Of a DNA stretch of 64,000 bases, positions 9,193 to 19,300 are shown one piece after another. A program made the position numbers and the translations under genes. Within the stretch, counting starts at the first letter, position 1; every line of letters begins with the position of its first letter. Under the pieces are notes generated by a model. It saw only the letters and a list, made by a program, of their open reading frames with translations, was not told the origin of the DNA and did not search any database. Source of the DNA: Candidatus Methylomirabilota bacterium (lineage in GTDB: Bacteria > Methylomirabilota > Methylomirabilia > Methylomirabilales > Methylomirabilaceae); contig PQAM01000014.1 in NCBI GenBank assembly GCA_003104975.1, positions 1 through 64,000 of the forward strand, in the 5' to 3' direction.

Positions 9193-9632
9193 GGCTGCAC
9201 GAGTTAAAGCCGCCGGCGGGGGCGACCAGACGCCGAAAGCGTGTCGGCCGTGGAACCGGCTCCGGCCACGGCAAGACATCCGGTAGGGGTGAAAAGGGGC
9301 AGAAGGCGCGATCTGGCGCTCATATCCACCCATGGTTCGAAGGCGGGCAGCTCCCGCTGCATCGCCGTGTCCCAAAGCGGGGTTTTACCAATCGATTTAA
9401 GAAGGTCTACGCGACCGTGAACGTGAAAGATCTCGAGCGCTTTGAGGCCGGAACACACGTGACCCCCGGGCTGTTGCAAGAGAGACGGCTGATCAAGGAT
9501 CTGGGGGCGGGGCTCAAGGTGCTGGCCGAAGGGACACTCAGCAAACCTCTTAGCGTTGCCGCCCATAAGTTCTCCAAGCGATCGATCGAGAAGATCGTCG
9601 CCAGCGGTGGAAAGGTCGAGGTCATCGCCTGA
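9189..9632 (+). CDS. rplO: 50S ribosomal protein L15
   Basis: Late-assembly 50S protein. The 147-residue product has the Gly/Arg-rich N-terminal tail ([23 protein letters not shown], read in parts), [17 protein letters not shown], and a C-terminal [10 protein letters not shown] segment. It overlaps rpmD at its start and secY at its end by a few bases. Confidence 0.97.
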   Translation: MRLHELKPPAGATRRRKRVGRGTGSGHGKTSGRGEKGQKARSGAHIHPWFEGGQLPLHRRVPKRGFTNRFKKVYATVNVKDLERFEAGTHVTPGLLQERRLIKDLGAGLKVLAEGTLSKPLSVAAHKFSKRSIEKIVASGGKVEVIA

Positions 9633-10939
9633 TGGATGGCGTCGGCAATATCTTCAGAGTTCCCGAGCTCAAGAAGCGAATCATCTTCACCGCCCTCGCG
9701 CTGATTGCATACCGGATCGGATCCCACATTCCGACGCCCGGCATCGATGCGCACGCGTTGTCGTCATTTTTTCAGCAGGCCGGCGGAACGCTCCTCGGCT
9801 TCTTCGACCTCTTCTCCGGCGGTGCGCTGCGGCGACTCAGCATCCTTGCGCTGGGCATCATGCCGTATATCAGCTCGTCGATCATCCTCCAGCTCCTTGC
9901 CGTGGTCTTTCCTCCGTTGGAGAAGCTGAGCAAAGAGGGGGAGCAGGGGCGAAAGAAGATCTCTCAATATACGCGCTACGGCACTGTCTTGCTGGCGGCG
10001 ATTCAGGCGATGGGGATCGCCATCGGTCTTGAAAGTATGCAAAGTCCGATCGGCGAGCAGATCGTGATGAATCCCGGGATCGGCTTTCGCCTGTTGACCA
10101 CGATCACGCTGACTACCGGCGCGATCTTCCTCATGTGGCTGGGCGAGCAGATCACCGAGCGGGGGATCGGCAACGGAATCTCACTTCTCATCTTTGCCGG
10201 CATCATCGTCCGGGTTCCCGAGGCGATTGTGAACACCTGGCGGCTGCTGACGACGGGCGAGCTGAATGTCGTATCGTTGCTGCTTGTGCTGATCGTGATG
10301 GTGCTCGTGGTGGCCGGCGTCATTATCATGACCCTCGGCCAGAGGCCGATTGCTGTACAGTATGCCAAACGGGTGGTCGGCCGTCGAATCTACGGGGGTC
10401 AGAGCACGCATATCCCGCTACGGATCAACACGGCCGGGGTCATCCCGGTGATCTTTGCGGCCTCCATCATCGTATTTCCCGCGACCATCGCCCAATTTTT
10501 CAATCATCCCTGGATGCAGGCGATCGCCCGGGCGCTTTCCCCGGCGACCATCCTCTACACCGTGCTGTATGCGGTTGCCATTATCTTCTTTACCTATTTT
10601 TATACGGCGATTGTCTTTAATCCCACCGACGTTGCTGATAATATGAGAAAGTATGGGGGATTTATCCCTGGGATCCGTCCGGGTGCTAGGACAGCGGAAT
10701 TTATCGAAAAGGTGCTGGATAGGATCACGCTGGTGGGGGCCATCTATCTGACGCTCATCTCCATTCTTCCGGAACTGTTGATTACAACGATGAACGTCCC
10801 CTTCTTCTTTGGCGGCACCTCCCTCTTGATCGTCGTTGGTGTTGCACTGGATACCGTACAGCAGGTGGAGTCGCACCTGCTCATGCGAAACTATGAGGGA
10901 TTTCTCAAGAAGACTCGAATTAAGGGCAGGCTGGGGTAG
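9632..10939 (+). CDS. secY: preprotein translocase subunit SecY
   Basis: Channel subunit of the SecYEG inner-membrane translocon. The 435-residue product has about ten hydrophobic segments; recognisable blocks are RIGSHIPTPGID near the start, FSGGALRRLSI, GIMPYISSSII, KISQYTRYGT and the cytoplasmic-loop motif IRPGARTAEFIEKVL. The ATG at 9632 overlaps the rplO TGA by one base. Placement after rplO is standard for the spc operon. Confidence 0.97.
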   Translation: MDGVGNIFRVPELKKRIIFTALALIAYRIGSHIPTPGIDAHALSSFFQQAGGTLLGFFDLFSGGALRRLSILALGIMPYISSSIILQLLAVVFPPLEKLSKEGEQGRKKISQYTRYGTVLLAAIQAMGIAIGLESMQSPIGEQIVMNPGIGFRLLTTITLTTGAIFLMWLGEQITERGIGNGISLLIFAGIIVRVPEAIVNTWRLLTTGELNVVSLLLVLIVMVLVVAGVIIMTLGQRPIAVQYAKRVVGRRIYGGQSTHIPLRINTAGVIPVIFAASIIVFPATIAQFFNHPWMQAIARALSPATILYTVLYAVAIIFFTYFYTAIVFNPTDVADNMRKYGGFIPGIRPGARTAEFIEKVLDRITLVGAIYLTLISILPELLITTMNVPFFFGGTSLLIVVGVALDTVQQVESHLLMRNYEGFLKKTRIKGRLG

Positions 10940-10945
10940 TCGGCC

Positions 10946-11593
10946 ATGCGGCTTGTCCTCCTGGGACCGCCGGGCGCTGGCAAGGGGACACAAGCCAGGC
11001 TGCTGACGGCCAAGTGTGACGCCGTGCACGTCTCTGCCGGCGATCTCCTGCGGCAAGCCGTTGATGATGGCTCAGAATTGGGCCGGACGGCGAAGTCGAT
11101 TATGGCGCGGGGAGCGCTCGTCCCTGACGGTATCGTCATCGGGATCATCGAAGAGCGGTTGAAGAGGCGGGATTGCGCGAGCGGTTACATCCTGGATGGG
11201 TTTCCCAGAACGCTGCGACAGGCTGAGGCGCTGTCAGAGGTTCTTGCGCTGCTGCGCGCGCCGCTCGATTGGGTCATCAGCATGGAGGTATCCGAGGATG
11301 ACTTGGTCAGACGGCTTGCCGGCCGTCGAATTTGTCGGACCTGTGGGTCGATGTTCCACGTTGATACACGGCCGCCGGTGCGGTCCGGGTTGTGCGACCA
11401 TTGTGGGGGGCCGCTCTTTCAACGGGACGACGACAGGGAGGATACGATCCGTCATCGACTCAGGGTCCACCGGGAGCAGACCGAGCCGCTGATTGCCTAT
11501 TACGAGAAGTTAGGGCTACTGAGACGCATCGACGGTCATGGGACGATTGAGGAGATCGCTCAGCGCATCGATCAGGTCCTGGGGATTCGGTAG
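10946..11593 (+). CDS. adk: adenylate kinase, zinc-lid type
   Basis: Catalyses ATP + AMP = 2 ADP. The 215-residue product has the P-loop GPPGAGKGT (residues 7-15), the DGFPRT motif and the long LID domain. The LID carries two Cys pairs (CRTCG and CDHCG), so it should bind structural zinc. It lies 6 bp after secY and before map, a common arrangement. Confidence 0.97.
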   Translation: MRLVLLGPPGAGKGTQARLLTAKCDAVHVSAGDLLRQAVDDGSELGRTAKSIMARGALVPDGIVIGIIEERLKRRDCASGYILDGFPRTLRQAEALSEVLALLRAPLDWVISMEVSEDDLVRRLAGRRICRTCGSMFHVDTRPPVRSGLCDHCGGPLFQRDDDREDTIRHRLRVHREQTEPLIAYYEKLGLLRRIDGHGTIEEIAQRIDQVLGIR

Positions 11594-11600
11594 TACGGCG

Positions 11601-12380
11601 ATGATGATCCTGAAGGCCCCGTGGGAAATCGATCTGATGCGGAAGAGCAGTCGGATCGTCGCCGAAACGTTGAGCAGGCTGACGGCACTGATAGAGCCGG
11701 GACTGACGACCCTCGAGTTGGATCGGTTTGCAGAGGCGTATATCCTGAGGCGAGGGGGAAAGCCGGCGTTTAAGGGCTATCGCGGCTATCCCTATACGCT
11801 CTGCGCGTCCGTCAATGAGCAGGTGGTGCACGCGTTCCCGTCGGCGAGGCGGCTGAAGGAGGGTGATATTATAAGCCTGGATCTGGGAGTGGTCGTTGAT
11901 GGGTATTACGGGGATGCTGCCGTGACGGTTCCTGTGGGACGGGTATCCGCAGAGGCCGAGCGTTTGATCGCGGCAACTCGAGGCGCGCTGACGAGGGCGA
12001 CGGCGGTCGTACGGTCCGGCAATCACCTCTCGGATATCTCGCATACCGTACAGTCTACGCTCGAGGCCCAGGGCTTTTCGGTTGTTCGCCTGTTTGTTGG
12101 TCACGGGATCGGCCGGTCGCTACACGAGGAACCGCAGATCCCGAACTTCGGACCGCCGGCCCAAGGCCCTGTCCTGAAACCCGGGTTGGTGCTTGCCATT
12201 GAGCCGATGGCGAATGTCGGGACCTCGGATGTGATGATCCTTGATGATCACTGGACGGCCATCACATGCGACCGGTCGCTGTCGGCCCATTTCGAGCATA
12301 CTGTTGCGCTCACCGAGGCTGGCGCGCAGGTGTTGACCGACTTCGCCGAATACGAGGCCGTTGAAGGTGCGGGTCGCTGA
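11601..12380 (+). CDS. map: methionine aminopeptidase, type I
   Basis: Removes the N-terminal Met from nascent proteins using two metal ions. The 259-residue product keeps the ligands: Asp in [12 protein letters not shown], His in [12 protein letters not shown], Glu in AIEPM and Glu in HFEHTV. The frame is open from 11538 inside adk, but ATG 11601 (or 11604) fits the family. Its stop overlaps the infA ATG. Confidence 0.96.
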   Translation: MMILKAPWEIDLMRKSSRIVAETLSRLTALIEPGLTTLELDRFAEAYILRRGGKPAFKGYRGYPYTLCASVNEQVVHAFPSARRLKEGDIISLDLGVVVDGYYGDAAVTVPVGRVSAEAERLIAATRGALTRATAVVRSGNHLSDISHTVQSTLEAQGFSVVRLFVGHGIGRSLHEEPQIPNFGPPAQGPVLKPGLVLAIEPMANVGTSDVMILDDHWTAITCDRSLSAHFEHTVALTEAGAQVLTDFAEYEAVEGAGR

Positions 12381-12598
12381 TGCCGAAGGAAGAGGCGATT
12401 GAGGTTGAGGGGACCGTTATCGAGCCTTTGCCGAATGCGATGTTTCGGGTAGAGCTGGAAACGGGACACAAGGTGTTGGCGCATATCTCCGGTAAGATGC
12501 GCATGCATTTTATTCGAATACTGCCGGGAGACAAGGTTATCGTGGAGCTCTCTCCATACGACCTGACTCGAGGGCGGATCATTTACCGCTATAAGTAA
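12380..12598 (+). CDS. infA: translation initiation factor IF-1
   Basis: OB-fold factor that occupies the 30S A site during initiation. The 72-residue product is exactly the usual size and shows [38 protein letters not shown] and the C-terminal RIIYRYK. It overlaps map by one base and precedes rpmJ. Confidence 0.97.
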   Translation: MPKEEAIEVEGTVIEPLPNAMFRVELETGHKVLAHISGKMRMHFIRILPGDKVIVELSPYDLTRGRIIYRYK

Positions 12599-12629
12599 GG
12601 TGTGAGCGGAGGGTGGGAGGCGGGGCGCG

Positions 12630-12743
12630 ATGAAGGTTCGAGCATCAGTCAAACCGATCTGTGAGAAGTGCAAGATCGTCCGACGTAAGAGGGTGCTACG
12701 GGTTGTGTGTGAAAATCCGCGGCACAAACAACGACAAGGATAG
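12630..12743 (+). CDS. rpmJ: 50S ribosomal protein L36
   Basis: A 37-residue ORF (38 codons with the stop) starting ATG 12630 reads [17 protein letters not shown], then a basic stretch with a third Cys ([13 protein letters not shown]). This is the L36 zinc-ribbon pattern (CxxC, later C and H). A GGGTGGGAGGCGGGG stretch lies upstream. The position between infA and rpsM is canonical. Confidence 0.95.
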   Translation: MKVRASVKPICEKCKIVRRKRVLRVVCENPRHKQRQG

Positions 12744-12770
12744 CTGGTTTTCGGGCAGCCTTTCGCTGTG

Positions 12771-12790
12771 AGCTGTCAGCTGAAAGCTGT
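12771..12790 (+). repeat. intergenic AGCTGTCAGCTGAAAGCTGT repeat
   Basis: Short palindromic AGCTG/CAGCT words in the rpmJ-rpsM spacer, preceded by GCTGTG. It has the same word family as the spacers at 356 and 6640. Confidence 0.5.
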
Positions 12791-12804
12791 TGTTGAGGAC
12801 ACGT

Positions 12805-13179
12805 ATGGCACGTATCGCCGGGGTAGACCTTCCGAGAGAAAAACGACTCGAGGTTGCGCTGACCTATATCTATGGTATAGGCCGCTCGGCTTCCTACAAG
12901 ATCTTGCGGGACTCAGGGGTGAGCCCGGATGTTCGCGTCAAGGATCTGACCGAGGAAGAGATTACGAAGCTGCGGCGAACCATTGAGGGCAACTATAGGG
13001 TGGAAGGAGACCTGAGGCGCGAGGTCTCCATGAATATCAAGCGGCTCATGGATATCGGCGCGTACCGCGGCCTCAGGCACCGGCGGGGTCTCCCGGTTCG
13101 CGGCCAGCGAACCAGTACCAACGCCCGGACCCGCAAGGGTCCTCGTCGGACGGTCGGCGCGAAGAGTAAGAAAACATAG
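12805..13179 (+). CDS. rpsM: 30S ribosomal protein S13
   Basis: 30S head protein forming inter-subunit bridges and touching the P-site tRNA. The 124-residue product starts [20 protein letters not shown] and has the helix-two-turn-helix [10 protein letters not shown] and the basic tail [19 protein letters not shown]. An in-frame upstream start at 12790 is unlikely, since ATG 12805 gives the exact family N terminus. Confidence 0.97.
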   Translation: MARIAGVDLPREKRLEVALTYIYGIGRSASYKILRDSGVSPDVRVKDLTEEEITKLRRTIEGNYRVEGDLRREVSMNIKRLMDIGAYRGLRHRRGLPVRGQRTSTNARTRKGPRRTVGAKSKKT

Positions 13180-13229
13180 TCAGGTCGGGTGGCCGGCTGA
13201 TTCCCGATCACTCAGCGACTGGAGGAAGA

Positions 13230-13640
13230 ATGGCGGAAGAGGCAAAACCGAGACGTTCGGCAGGACGATCGGGGGGCAGGAGAGAGACCAAGAATATCGC
13301 GCACGGGATTGCGTGCGTCCAGGCGACGTTCAACAATACCATCGTCACCATCACCGATGTGACGGGCAACGTCGTGGCTTGGGCAAGCGCCGGTTCGGTG
13401 GGGTTCAAGGGATCGCGCAAGAGTACGCCATTTGCCGCACAGAGGGCTGCGGACAGCGCCGCCCAGAAGGCGATGGGCCATGGTATGAAAGAGGTCAAGG
13501 TCTATGTGAAGGGTCCGGGTGCGGGTCGAGAGGCAGCCATTCGAGCCTTGCAGGCCGCGGGTATGGAGATTGTCGCCATTAAGGACGTCACGCCGATTCC
13601 GCACAACGGTTGCAGACCGTCGAAACGGAGACGTGTATGA
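13230..13640 (+). CDS. rpsK: 30S ribosomal protein S11
   Basis: Platform protein near the 3' end of 16S rRNA. The 136-residue product has [35 protein letters not shown] and the C-terminal [16 protein letters not shown] signature. GGAGG lies 6 bases before ATG 13230. Confidence 0.97.
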   Translation: MAEEAKPRRSAGRSGGRRETKNIAHGIACVQATFNNTIVTITDVTGNVVAWASAGSVGFKGSRKSTPFAAQRAADSAAQKAMGHGMKEVKVYVKGPGAGREAAIRALQAAGMEIVAIKDVTPIPHNGCRPSKRRRV

Positions 13641-13697
13641 CGCCCCTGTCCGCATCGATATATCACTATCATCCGGTCATTCTGGAGGGAGATGTTC

Positions 13698-14324
13698 GTG
13701 GCTAGATATCGGGATCCCGTGTGTAAGCTCTGTAGACGCGAGGGGATGAAGCTGTTTTTGAAGGGGGATCGATGTTTCTCCGCCAACTGCGCGATCGAGA
13801 AGCGTAACTACGCTCCCGGTATGCATGGCCAGCGACGGACCAAGGTGTCCGACTACTGCCGGCAACTCCGCGAAAAGCAGAAGATGCGCCGAATCTATGG
13901 CGTCCTGGAAACCCAGTTCCGGAAATATTTCCGTCTGGCCGAGCGACAGAGTGGGATTACCGGTGAAAACCTCGTCAGGATTCTGGAGCAGCGACTGGAT
14001 AGTGTGGTTCATCGTCTTGGATTTGCCGCATCCCGCGCACAGGCGCGGCTATTGATCACTCACGGTCACATCATCGTCAATGGGCGAAAAACGGACATTG
14101 CGTCCTACCGGGTGCGTCCGGGTGACATCATCGAGGTCCGTCCCAAGAGTCGCGAAATGTCGGCCATTCAGGCGGCTCTTGAAGGGGCCAAGCGGCGTGG
14201 GTTGCCGAGTTGGCTGGAGCTTGATGCGACGAACATGAAAGGGACTGTCCGATCGATGCCATCCCGGGAGGAGATCGCTATCCCCGTGGAGGAACAGTTG
14301 ATCGTCGCGCTGTACTCCAAATAA
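13698..14324 (+). CDS. rpsD: 30S ribosomal protein S4, zinc-finger form
   Basis: Primary 16S-binding protein and part of the mRNA-entry helicase. GTG 13698, 7 bases after GGAGGGAG, gives MARYRDPVCKLCRREG and 208 residues; ATG 13692 is only one base from that Shine-Dalgarno sequence. Four Cys in CKLC...C...C make it the C+ (zinc) form. The S4 RNA-binding domain spans about residues 97-160 (RLDSVVHRLGFAASRAQARL). Confidence 0.96.
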   Translation: MARYRDPVCKLCRREGMKLFLKGDRCFSANCAIEKRNYAPGMHGQRRTKVSDYCRQLREKQKMRRIYGVLETQFRKYFRLAERQSGITGENLVRILEQRLDSVVHRLGFAASRAQARLLITHGHIIVNGRKTDIASYRVRPGDIIEVRPKSREMSAIQAALEGAKRRGLPSWLELDATNMKGTVRSMPSREEIAIPVEEQLIVALYSK

Positions 14325-14345
14325 TGGTGGGCGTGGGAGGTTTTG

Positions 14346-15374
14346 ATGATCCAGAAGTTTAAAAGCATCCAGAAGCCCAAGCGGCTGGACTGCGAGCTGG
14401 AGTCTCTGACGAGCACATACGGCAAGTTTTATGCGGAACCCTTCGAGCGTGGGTTTGGATTGACCATTGGGAACGCGCTTCGGCGTATTCTCCTCTCTGC
14501 CATTGAGGGGGCTGCGGTCACGACCGTTCGAATCGCCGGGGCGCTGCACGAGTTTTCGACCATTCCAGGGGTGAAGGAGGATGTGACCGATATCATCCTG
14601 AACCTCAAGGGTCTACGATTCCGGCTTCACGTGGACCAGCCGAAGACCCTGCACCTGAAGGCGTTTTCAGAGGGCGAAATTCGAGCCGAACATATCACAC
14701 CGGATCCCGACGTCGAGATCTTGAATCCTGATCGGCACATTGCAACCTTGGAGCAGGATGGCAAACTTGAGTTGGAGCTGGAGGTACGCCATGGCCGAGG
14801 CTATGCTCCGGCCGAGCGTAACAAGCGGGAGGGCCAACCGGTTGATGTCATCGCGATAGACTCTATCTTTTCCCCGATCCGGAAGGTCAATTTCCTCGTT
14901 GAAGACACCCGTGTCGGCCAGATCACCGACTACAACAAACTGACTATGGAAGTCTGGACCGACGGCAGTATCCTGCCTCGTGATGCGATCGCCTATGCCG
15001 CCAAGATCCTCAAGGATCACCTTGGCATATTCACCAACTTTGAAGAGGAGCCGGAGGGTGAGGGGATTGTCATCGACGAGGCCAAGAAGCAGCTTCTGGA
15101 CAACCTGAATCGAAGTGTCGATGAGCTGGAGCTCTCGGTGCGATCTGCCAATTGCTTGAAGCACTCGGAGATTCGATATATCTATGAGTTGGTCGTCAAG
15201 AGCGAGGCCGAGATGTTGAAGACCAAAAATTTCGGTCGGAAGTCGCTGAATGAGATCAAAGAGATCCTTGCCGGTATGGGATTAACCTTAGGAATGAAAC
15301 TGGAAGGCCTCCCTGTTGGCGAGTCTATTGGGAAACGAGGGGAGAAACCCTCGAAGGCCTTAACGGGGGCCTGA
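14346..15374 (+). CDS. rpoA: DNA-directed RNA polymerase subunit alpha
   Basis: Assembly platform of RNA polymerase. The 342-residue product has the N-terminal dimerisation domain ([35 protein letters not shown]) and the C-terminal domain (about 255-325) for UP-element and activator contact ([27 protein letters not shown]). ATG 14346 follows GGGAGG by 6 bases; an adjacent in-frame TTG at 14343 is unlikely. Confidence 0.98.
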   Translation: MIQKFKSIQKPKRLDCELESLTSTYGKFYAEPFERGFGLTIGNALRRILLSAIEGAAVTTVRIAGALHEFSTIPGVKEDVTDIILNLKGLRFRLHVDQPKTLHLKAFSEGEIRAEHITPDPDVEILNPDRHIATLEQDGKLELELEVRHGRGYAPAERNKREGQPVDVIAIDSIFSPIRKVNFLVEDTRVGQITDYNKLTMEVWTDGSILPRDAIAYAAKILKDHLGIFTNFEEEPEGEGIVIDEAKKQLLDNLNRSVDELELSVRSANCLKHSEIRYIYELVVKSEAEMLKTKNFGRKSLNEIKEILAGMGLTLGMKLEGLPVGESIGKRGEKPSKALTGA

Positions 15375-15417
15375 GCCTGGCCTGATTTCACACGGTCAGG
15401 CGGGAGTGCCTGTAACT

Positions 15418-15891
15418 ATGCGACATAGGAAAGCTGGGAGGAAGCTCGGCCGCACCACGGCTCATCGCGAGATGCTCCTCCGCAATCTGCTGACATCACT
15501 CTTTCATTACGAGAAGATCGTGACGACTGAGGCGAAGGCCAAGGAGTTGCGCAAGCTGGCGGATAAGGTGATTACGCTGGCCAAGCGTGGCGATTTGCAT
15601 GCGCGTCGGCAGGCGGCCGAGGTTGTGCAGGATGAAGATGTCTTGAAAAAGCTGTTCGACTCCATCGGGAGCCGCTATAAGGATCGGAACGGCGGCTATA
15701 CGAGGCTGACTAAGCTGGAGTACAGAATGGGGGACGGCGCCCCACTGGCGGCCATCGAGCTGGCAGAGGTCGGTGCCGCGATTGCGGTCGCGGCGGCGCC
15801 GGCCAAGCGTCGCGGTCGGCGTGGAGACAAAGGGCAGACGCCGAAGCCAAGGCCGGCCGAACCCACAGCGGCCCCTCCGCCCGGCGCCTAG
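15418..15891 (+). CDS. rplQ: 50S ribosomal protein L17
   Basis: Exit-tunnel-side 50S protein and last gene of the superoperon. The product begins [23 protein letters not shown] (read in parts) from ATG 15418; GTG 15406 is in frame but would prefix an atypical N terminus. It has 157 residues, longer than the usual 120-130, because of an Ala/Pro/Arg-rich C-terminal tail (from about residue 118). A small hairpin (CCTGA/TCAGG) lies in the spacer after rpoA. Confidence 0.96.
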   Translation: MRHRKAGRKLGRTTAHREMLLRNLLTSLFHYEKIVTTEAKAKELRKLADKVITLAKRGDLHARRQAAEVVQDEDVLKKLFDSIGSRYKDRNGGYTRLTKLEYRMGDGAPLAAIELAEVGAAIAVAAAPAKRRGRRGDKGQTPKPRPAEPTAAPPPGA

Positions 15892-15919
15892 TGTAGCGCG
15901 TCACAAATGGCTTTATACT

Positions 15920-15997
15920 CCGTTCGTGCTGAGCCTGTCGAAGCATGAACGGAACTCATTGGAACCATGAGCCCTTCGACAAGCTCAGGGCGAACGG
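15920..15997. repeat. interspersed palindromic element, CTTCGACAAGCTCAG type
   Basis: Two 33-base arms, 15920-15952 and 15965-15997, are inverted copies of one unit with the core TGAGC(C/T)TGTCGAAG, flanked by CCGTTC and GAACGG. Units with this core are familiar intergenic repeats in many environmental bacteria. It lies between rplQ and the operon terminator, in the only gene-free stretch of nearly 500 bp (15892-16380). Confidence 0.75.
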
Positions 15998-16076
15998 AAT
16001 AAGTAAAGAAACGTTAGACTCACTACACTAGTAGGCCCGGTCGGTCTTCAAAGACAATACGTTGATTTGAACCTTA

Positions 16077-16117
16077 GGTGCCCTTCCCGGTTCGTTCGGG
16101 AAGGGCACCGTTGCTTT
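16077..16117 (+). terminator. intrinsic terminator of the S10-spc-alpha superoperon
   Basis: GGTGCCCTTCCCG (16077-16089) and CGGGAAGGGCACC (16097-16109) form a perfect 13-bp stem with a 7-base loop, followed by GTTGCTTTT. It lies 186 bp after rplQ and before the rhs locus, separating core from accessory transcription. Confidence 0.9.
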
Positions 16118-16255
16118 TACTGGGACCGCGCCGCCAAAGTTTTTCCCCACCCCGACCTCCTGTTTCCACTACCCCCATCGTTCAACGCTATACCTCATCT
16201 TTAATCCGAACAAACTAGTATAAGTCTTAATTCACTACTAGTGCATATTTTTTAC

Positions 16256-16284
16256 TTGACGTGCTTGGAGTGAGCATGTAAAAA
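16256..16284 (+). promoter_or_regulatory. candidate sigma70-type promoter for the rhs gene
   Basis: TTGACG (16256-16261, 5 of 6 consensus), a 17-base spacer and TAAAAA (16279-16284, 4 of 6) lie about 100 bases upstream of the rhs start, in a locally AT-rich patch. The -10 match is modest, so this is a prediction only. Confidence 0.4.
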
Positions 16285-16380
16285 GCTCGGGAAGAATGGT
16301 CCGGCGTCGAATAGAGTCTGGTCTGGTGCCGTAGCAACGTCTGCGTTCGTTTCACACGGAAGCCTGTGGAGGGACCGGTC

Positions 16381-19300
16381 ATGATCCTGATCCGGAGGGT
16401 TCGACGGGCGGCGCAGGCGACAACCCGTGTAGCCTGCCGGAGGCCGGCGCTTCTCGTAGCCGCGCTCCTGGCACTCTTCATCGCCGGCACGGCCGCGTTT
16501 CTCGGTCCGCTTTGGGCCGCTCAAGGCATCATCAGGACGATCACCCCATCGGCAGCCTACGTCGGCGATCAGGTCACGATCGAAGGCCACGGCTTCGGTG
16601 CCCACAACGTCCAGATCACCGTCGGAGGCCTGGCAGCCCAGGTCCTCTCGGCGACCGGCCACTCGGCCACCTTCCTTGCGCCAACGGGTGTTCACCCCGG
16701 GCCTACCACCGTGACCGCCACCAACCCCGGCGGCCGATCCGGCAGCATCGCCTTCACCGTCCTCGACCACCCGCCCGTCGCGAATGCCGGCCCCGACCAG
16801 ACCGTCTTCGTCACCGGCACGGTCCAGTTCGACGGCTCTGCCTCCTCCGACGCCGACGGCGACCCGCTGACCTTCCACTGGACGTTCGTCTCGGCCCCAG
16901 CAGGCAGCACCACGACGCTGTCCGATCCCACAGCGGTGCGCCCCACGATCCTCATCGATCGCCCGGGGACCTATGTCGTCCAGCTACTCGTCAACGACGG
17001 CTACACCGACAGCGCGCCCGACACCGTCCAGATCGGCACGCTCAACTCGCGCCCGGTGGCCGACGCCGGCCCCGACCAGACCGCCCACATTGGCAGCCTC
17101 ATCCAGCTCGACGGCGCCGCCTCCTCCGACATTGACGGTGATCCGCTGACCTACGCCTGGACCTTCGTCACCACGCCAGCCGGCAGCCAGGCCACCTTGA
17201 TGGACGCGACCACAGCGCATCCCTCCTTCGTAGCCGACCTCCCGGGTCGCTACGTCGCAGGACTGATCGTCAACGACGGCGCCCTTGACAGTAAGCCGGC
17301 CGCGGTGCAGATCGACACCTATAACTCTCGCCCGGTGGCCGACGCCGGCCCGGATCAGCAGGCGACCGTCGGCGACACCGTCCAACTCGACGGCAGTTAC
17401 TCCTCCGACGTGGATGGCGATCCTCTGACCTACCGGTGGTCGTTGACCACGATTCCCACCGACAGCGCGGTGAGCCTGCTCGATCTCACGACGGCGCAAC
17501 CGACCTTCGTGCCAGACCTCCCCGGCGATTACGTCGGACAGCTCATCGTGAACGACGGCTTCGAGGACAGCCTGCCTGACACCGTCGCCATCAGCGCAAC
17601 GCCCCCGCCAAATCGGCCACCCGTGGCCGGGGATGATGCCGCCGTCACCGACGAGAACGCCGTAGTCGGCATCGCCGTCCTGGGTAACGATAGCGATCCC
17701 GACGTCGATCCGCTCACGATTACGGCCGTCACGCAGGGAACCAACGGCGGGACGGCCACCATCAACGGCGTCACCGTCACCTATACTCCGCCAGCCAACT
17801 GGAGCGAGACCGACAGTTTCACTTACATCATTACCGACGGGCGCGGCGGGACGGCCACGGCCACTGTGACCGTGACCGTCAACCCCGTGAATCACCCCCC
17901 AACGGTGACGTTGACAGCGGACCAGACGGGCGGTGCGCCGCCTCTCACTGTCACCTTCACCGCTACCGCCAACGATCCGGATGGCGATCCCCTAACCTAC
18001 GCCTGGGACTTCGGCGACGGGACGACAAAACCAAATGGCAGCGCGAGCGAAAGCCACACCTATCAGACCGCCGGGAGCTTCACCGCCACCGTCACCGTCT
18101 CGGACGGCACGGCGACTGCCCAGGCGAGCCTCACCATCACCCCGTCAGTCGGGCCTCCCGATCCCAGTACCGTGGCGCCGCCTCTATCGCAGACCTCTAC
18201 CACCGATCTCGGCAGCGGGACCGCGTTCTTGTACTCCGGCTCCAATCCGATCCAGACCGGCGTGGCCCCTGGGACGATCACCCCCATACGGGCAGCGGTC
18301 CTGCGCGGCCGGGTCTTCAATGACCTGGGAACGCCGCTCCCCGGCGTGACGATCAGCATTCTCAATCACCCGGAGTTGGGCCAGACCCAGAGCCGCGCCG
18401 ATGGTTGGTTCGACCTGGCCGTCAACGGCGGCGGGCTGCTGACGGTCACGTACACGCTCGGCGGATTTCTGCCCGCCCAGCGCGGCGTCGACGTCCCCTG
18501 GCAGGACTTCGCCATCCTGCCTGAGGTCGTGATGGTCCCTCGTAATTCGCAGGCCACGACGATAGACCTGACAGCCCCGATACCCATACACGTCGCGCAG
18601 GGCAGCGTGGTTACCGACGCCGACGGCACCCGGCAGGCCGCGCTGCTGATCCCGCAGGGGACGCAGGCGCAGGTCCTGCTCCCTGACGGGAGCACCCAGG
18701 CGGTGAGTAGTCTCACCCTGCGGCTGACGGAGTACACCGTGGGACCTGACGGACCCAAGCGGATGCCCGCCCCCCTGCCGCCCACCAGCGCCTACACCTA
18801 CGCGGTGGAACTGGGCGCCGATGAGGCGATCGCCAAGCTCGGCGGCAAGGACGTCCTCTTCAACCAGCCGGTCTTCTTCTACGTGGACAACTTCCTGAAC
18901 TTCCCGGTCGGCATTCCCGTGCCGACGGGCTACTACGACAACAGCTGGGGCGTATGGGTGGCGTCCGACAGCGGTCGGATCATCAAGATCCTCAGCGTCA
19001 CCGGCGGTCTGGCCGACCTGGACACCGATGGCGACGGCCTCGCCGACAACGGTCTGGGGATCAGCGATGCCGAACGGGCGCAACTGGCCTCACGTTATGC
19101 GGTCGGTACCAGCCTGTGGCGTGTGCCCGTGTCGCATCTCTCCACCTGGGACTGCAACTGGCCTCCCTCGCCGCCACAAGACGCGGAAACCCATCAAGGG
19201 CCGGCTCCCACGCCGGACCCCCAACCCAACAAGCCCAACCAATGTGAAGGCTCCATCGTCGGCTGCCAGAACCAGACTCTCGGGGAGGCGTTGCCCGTGG

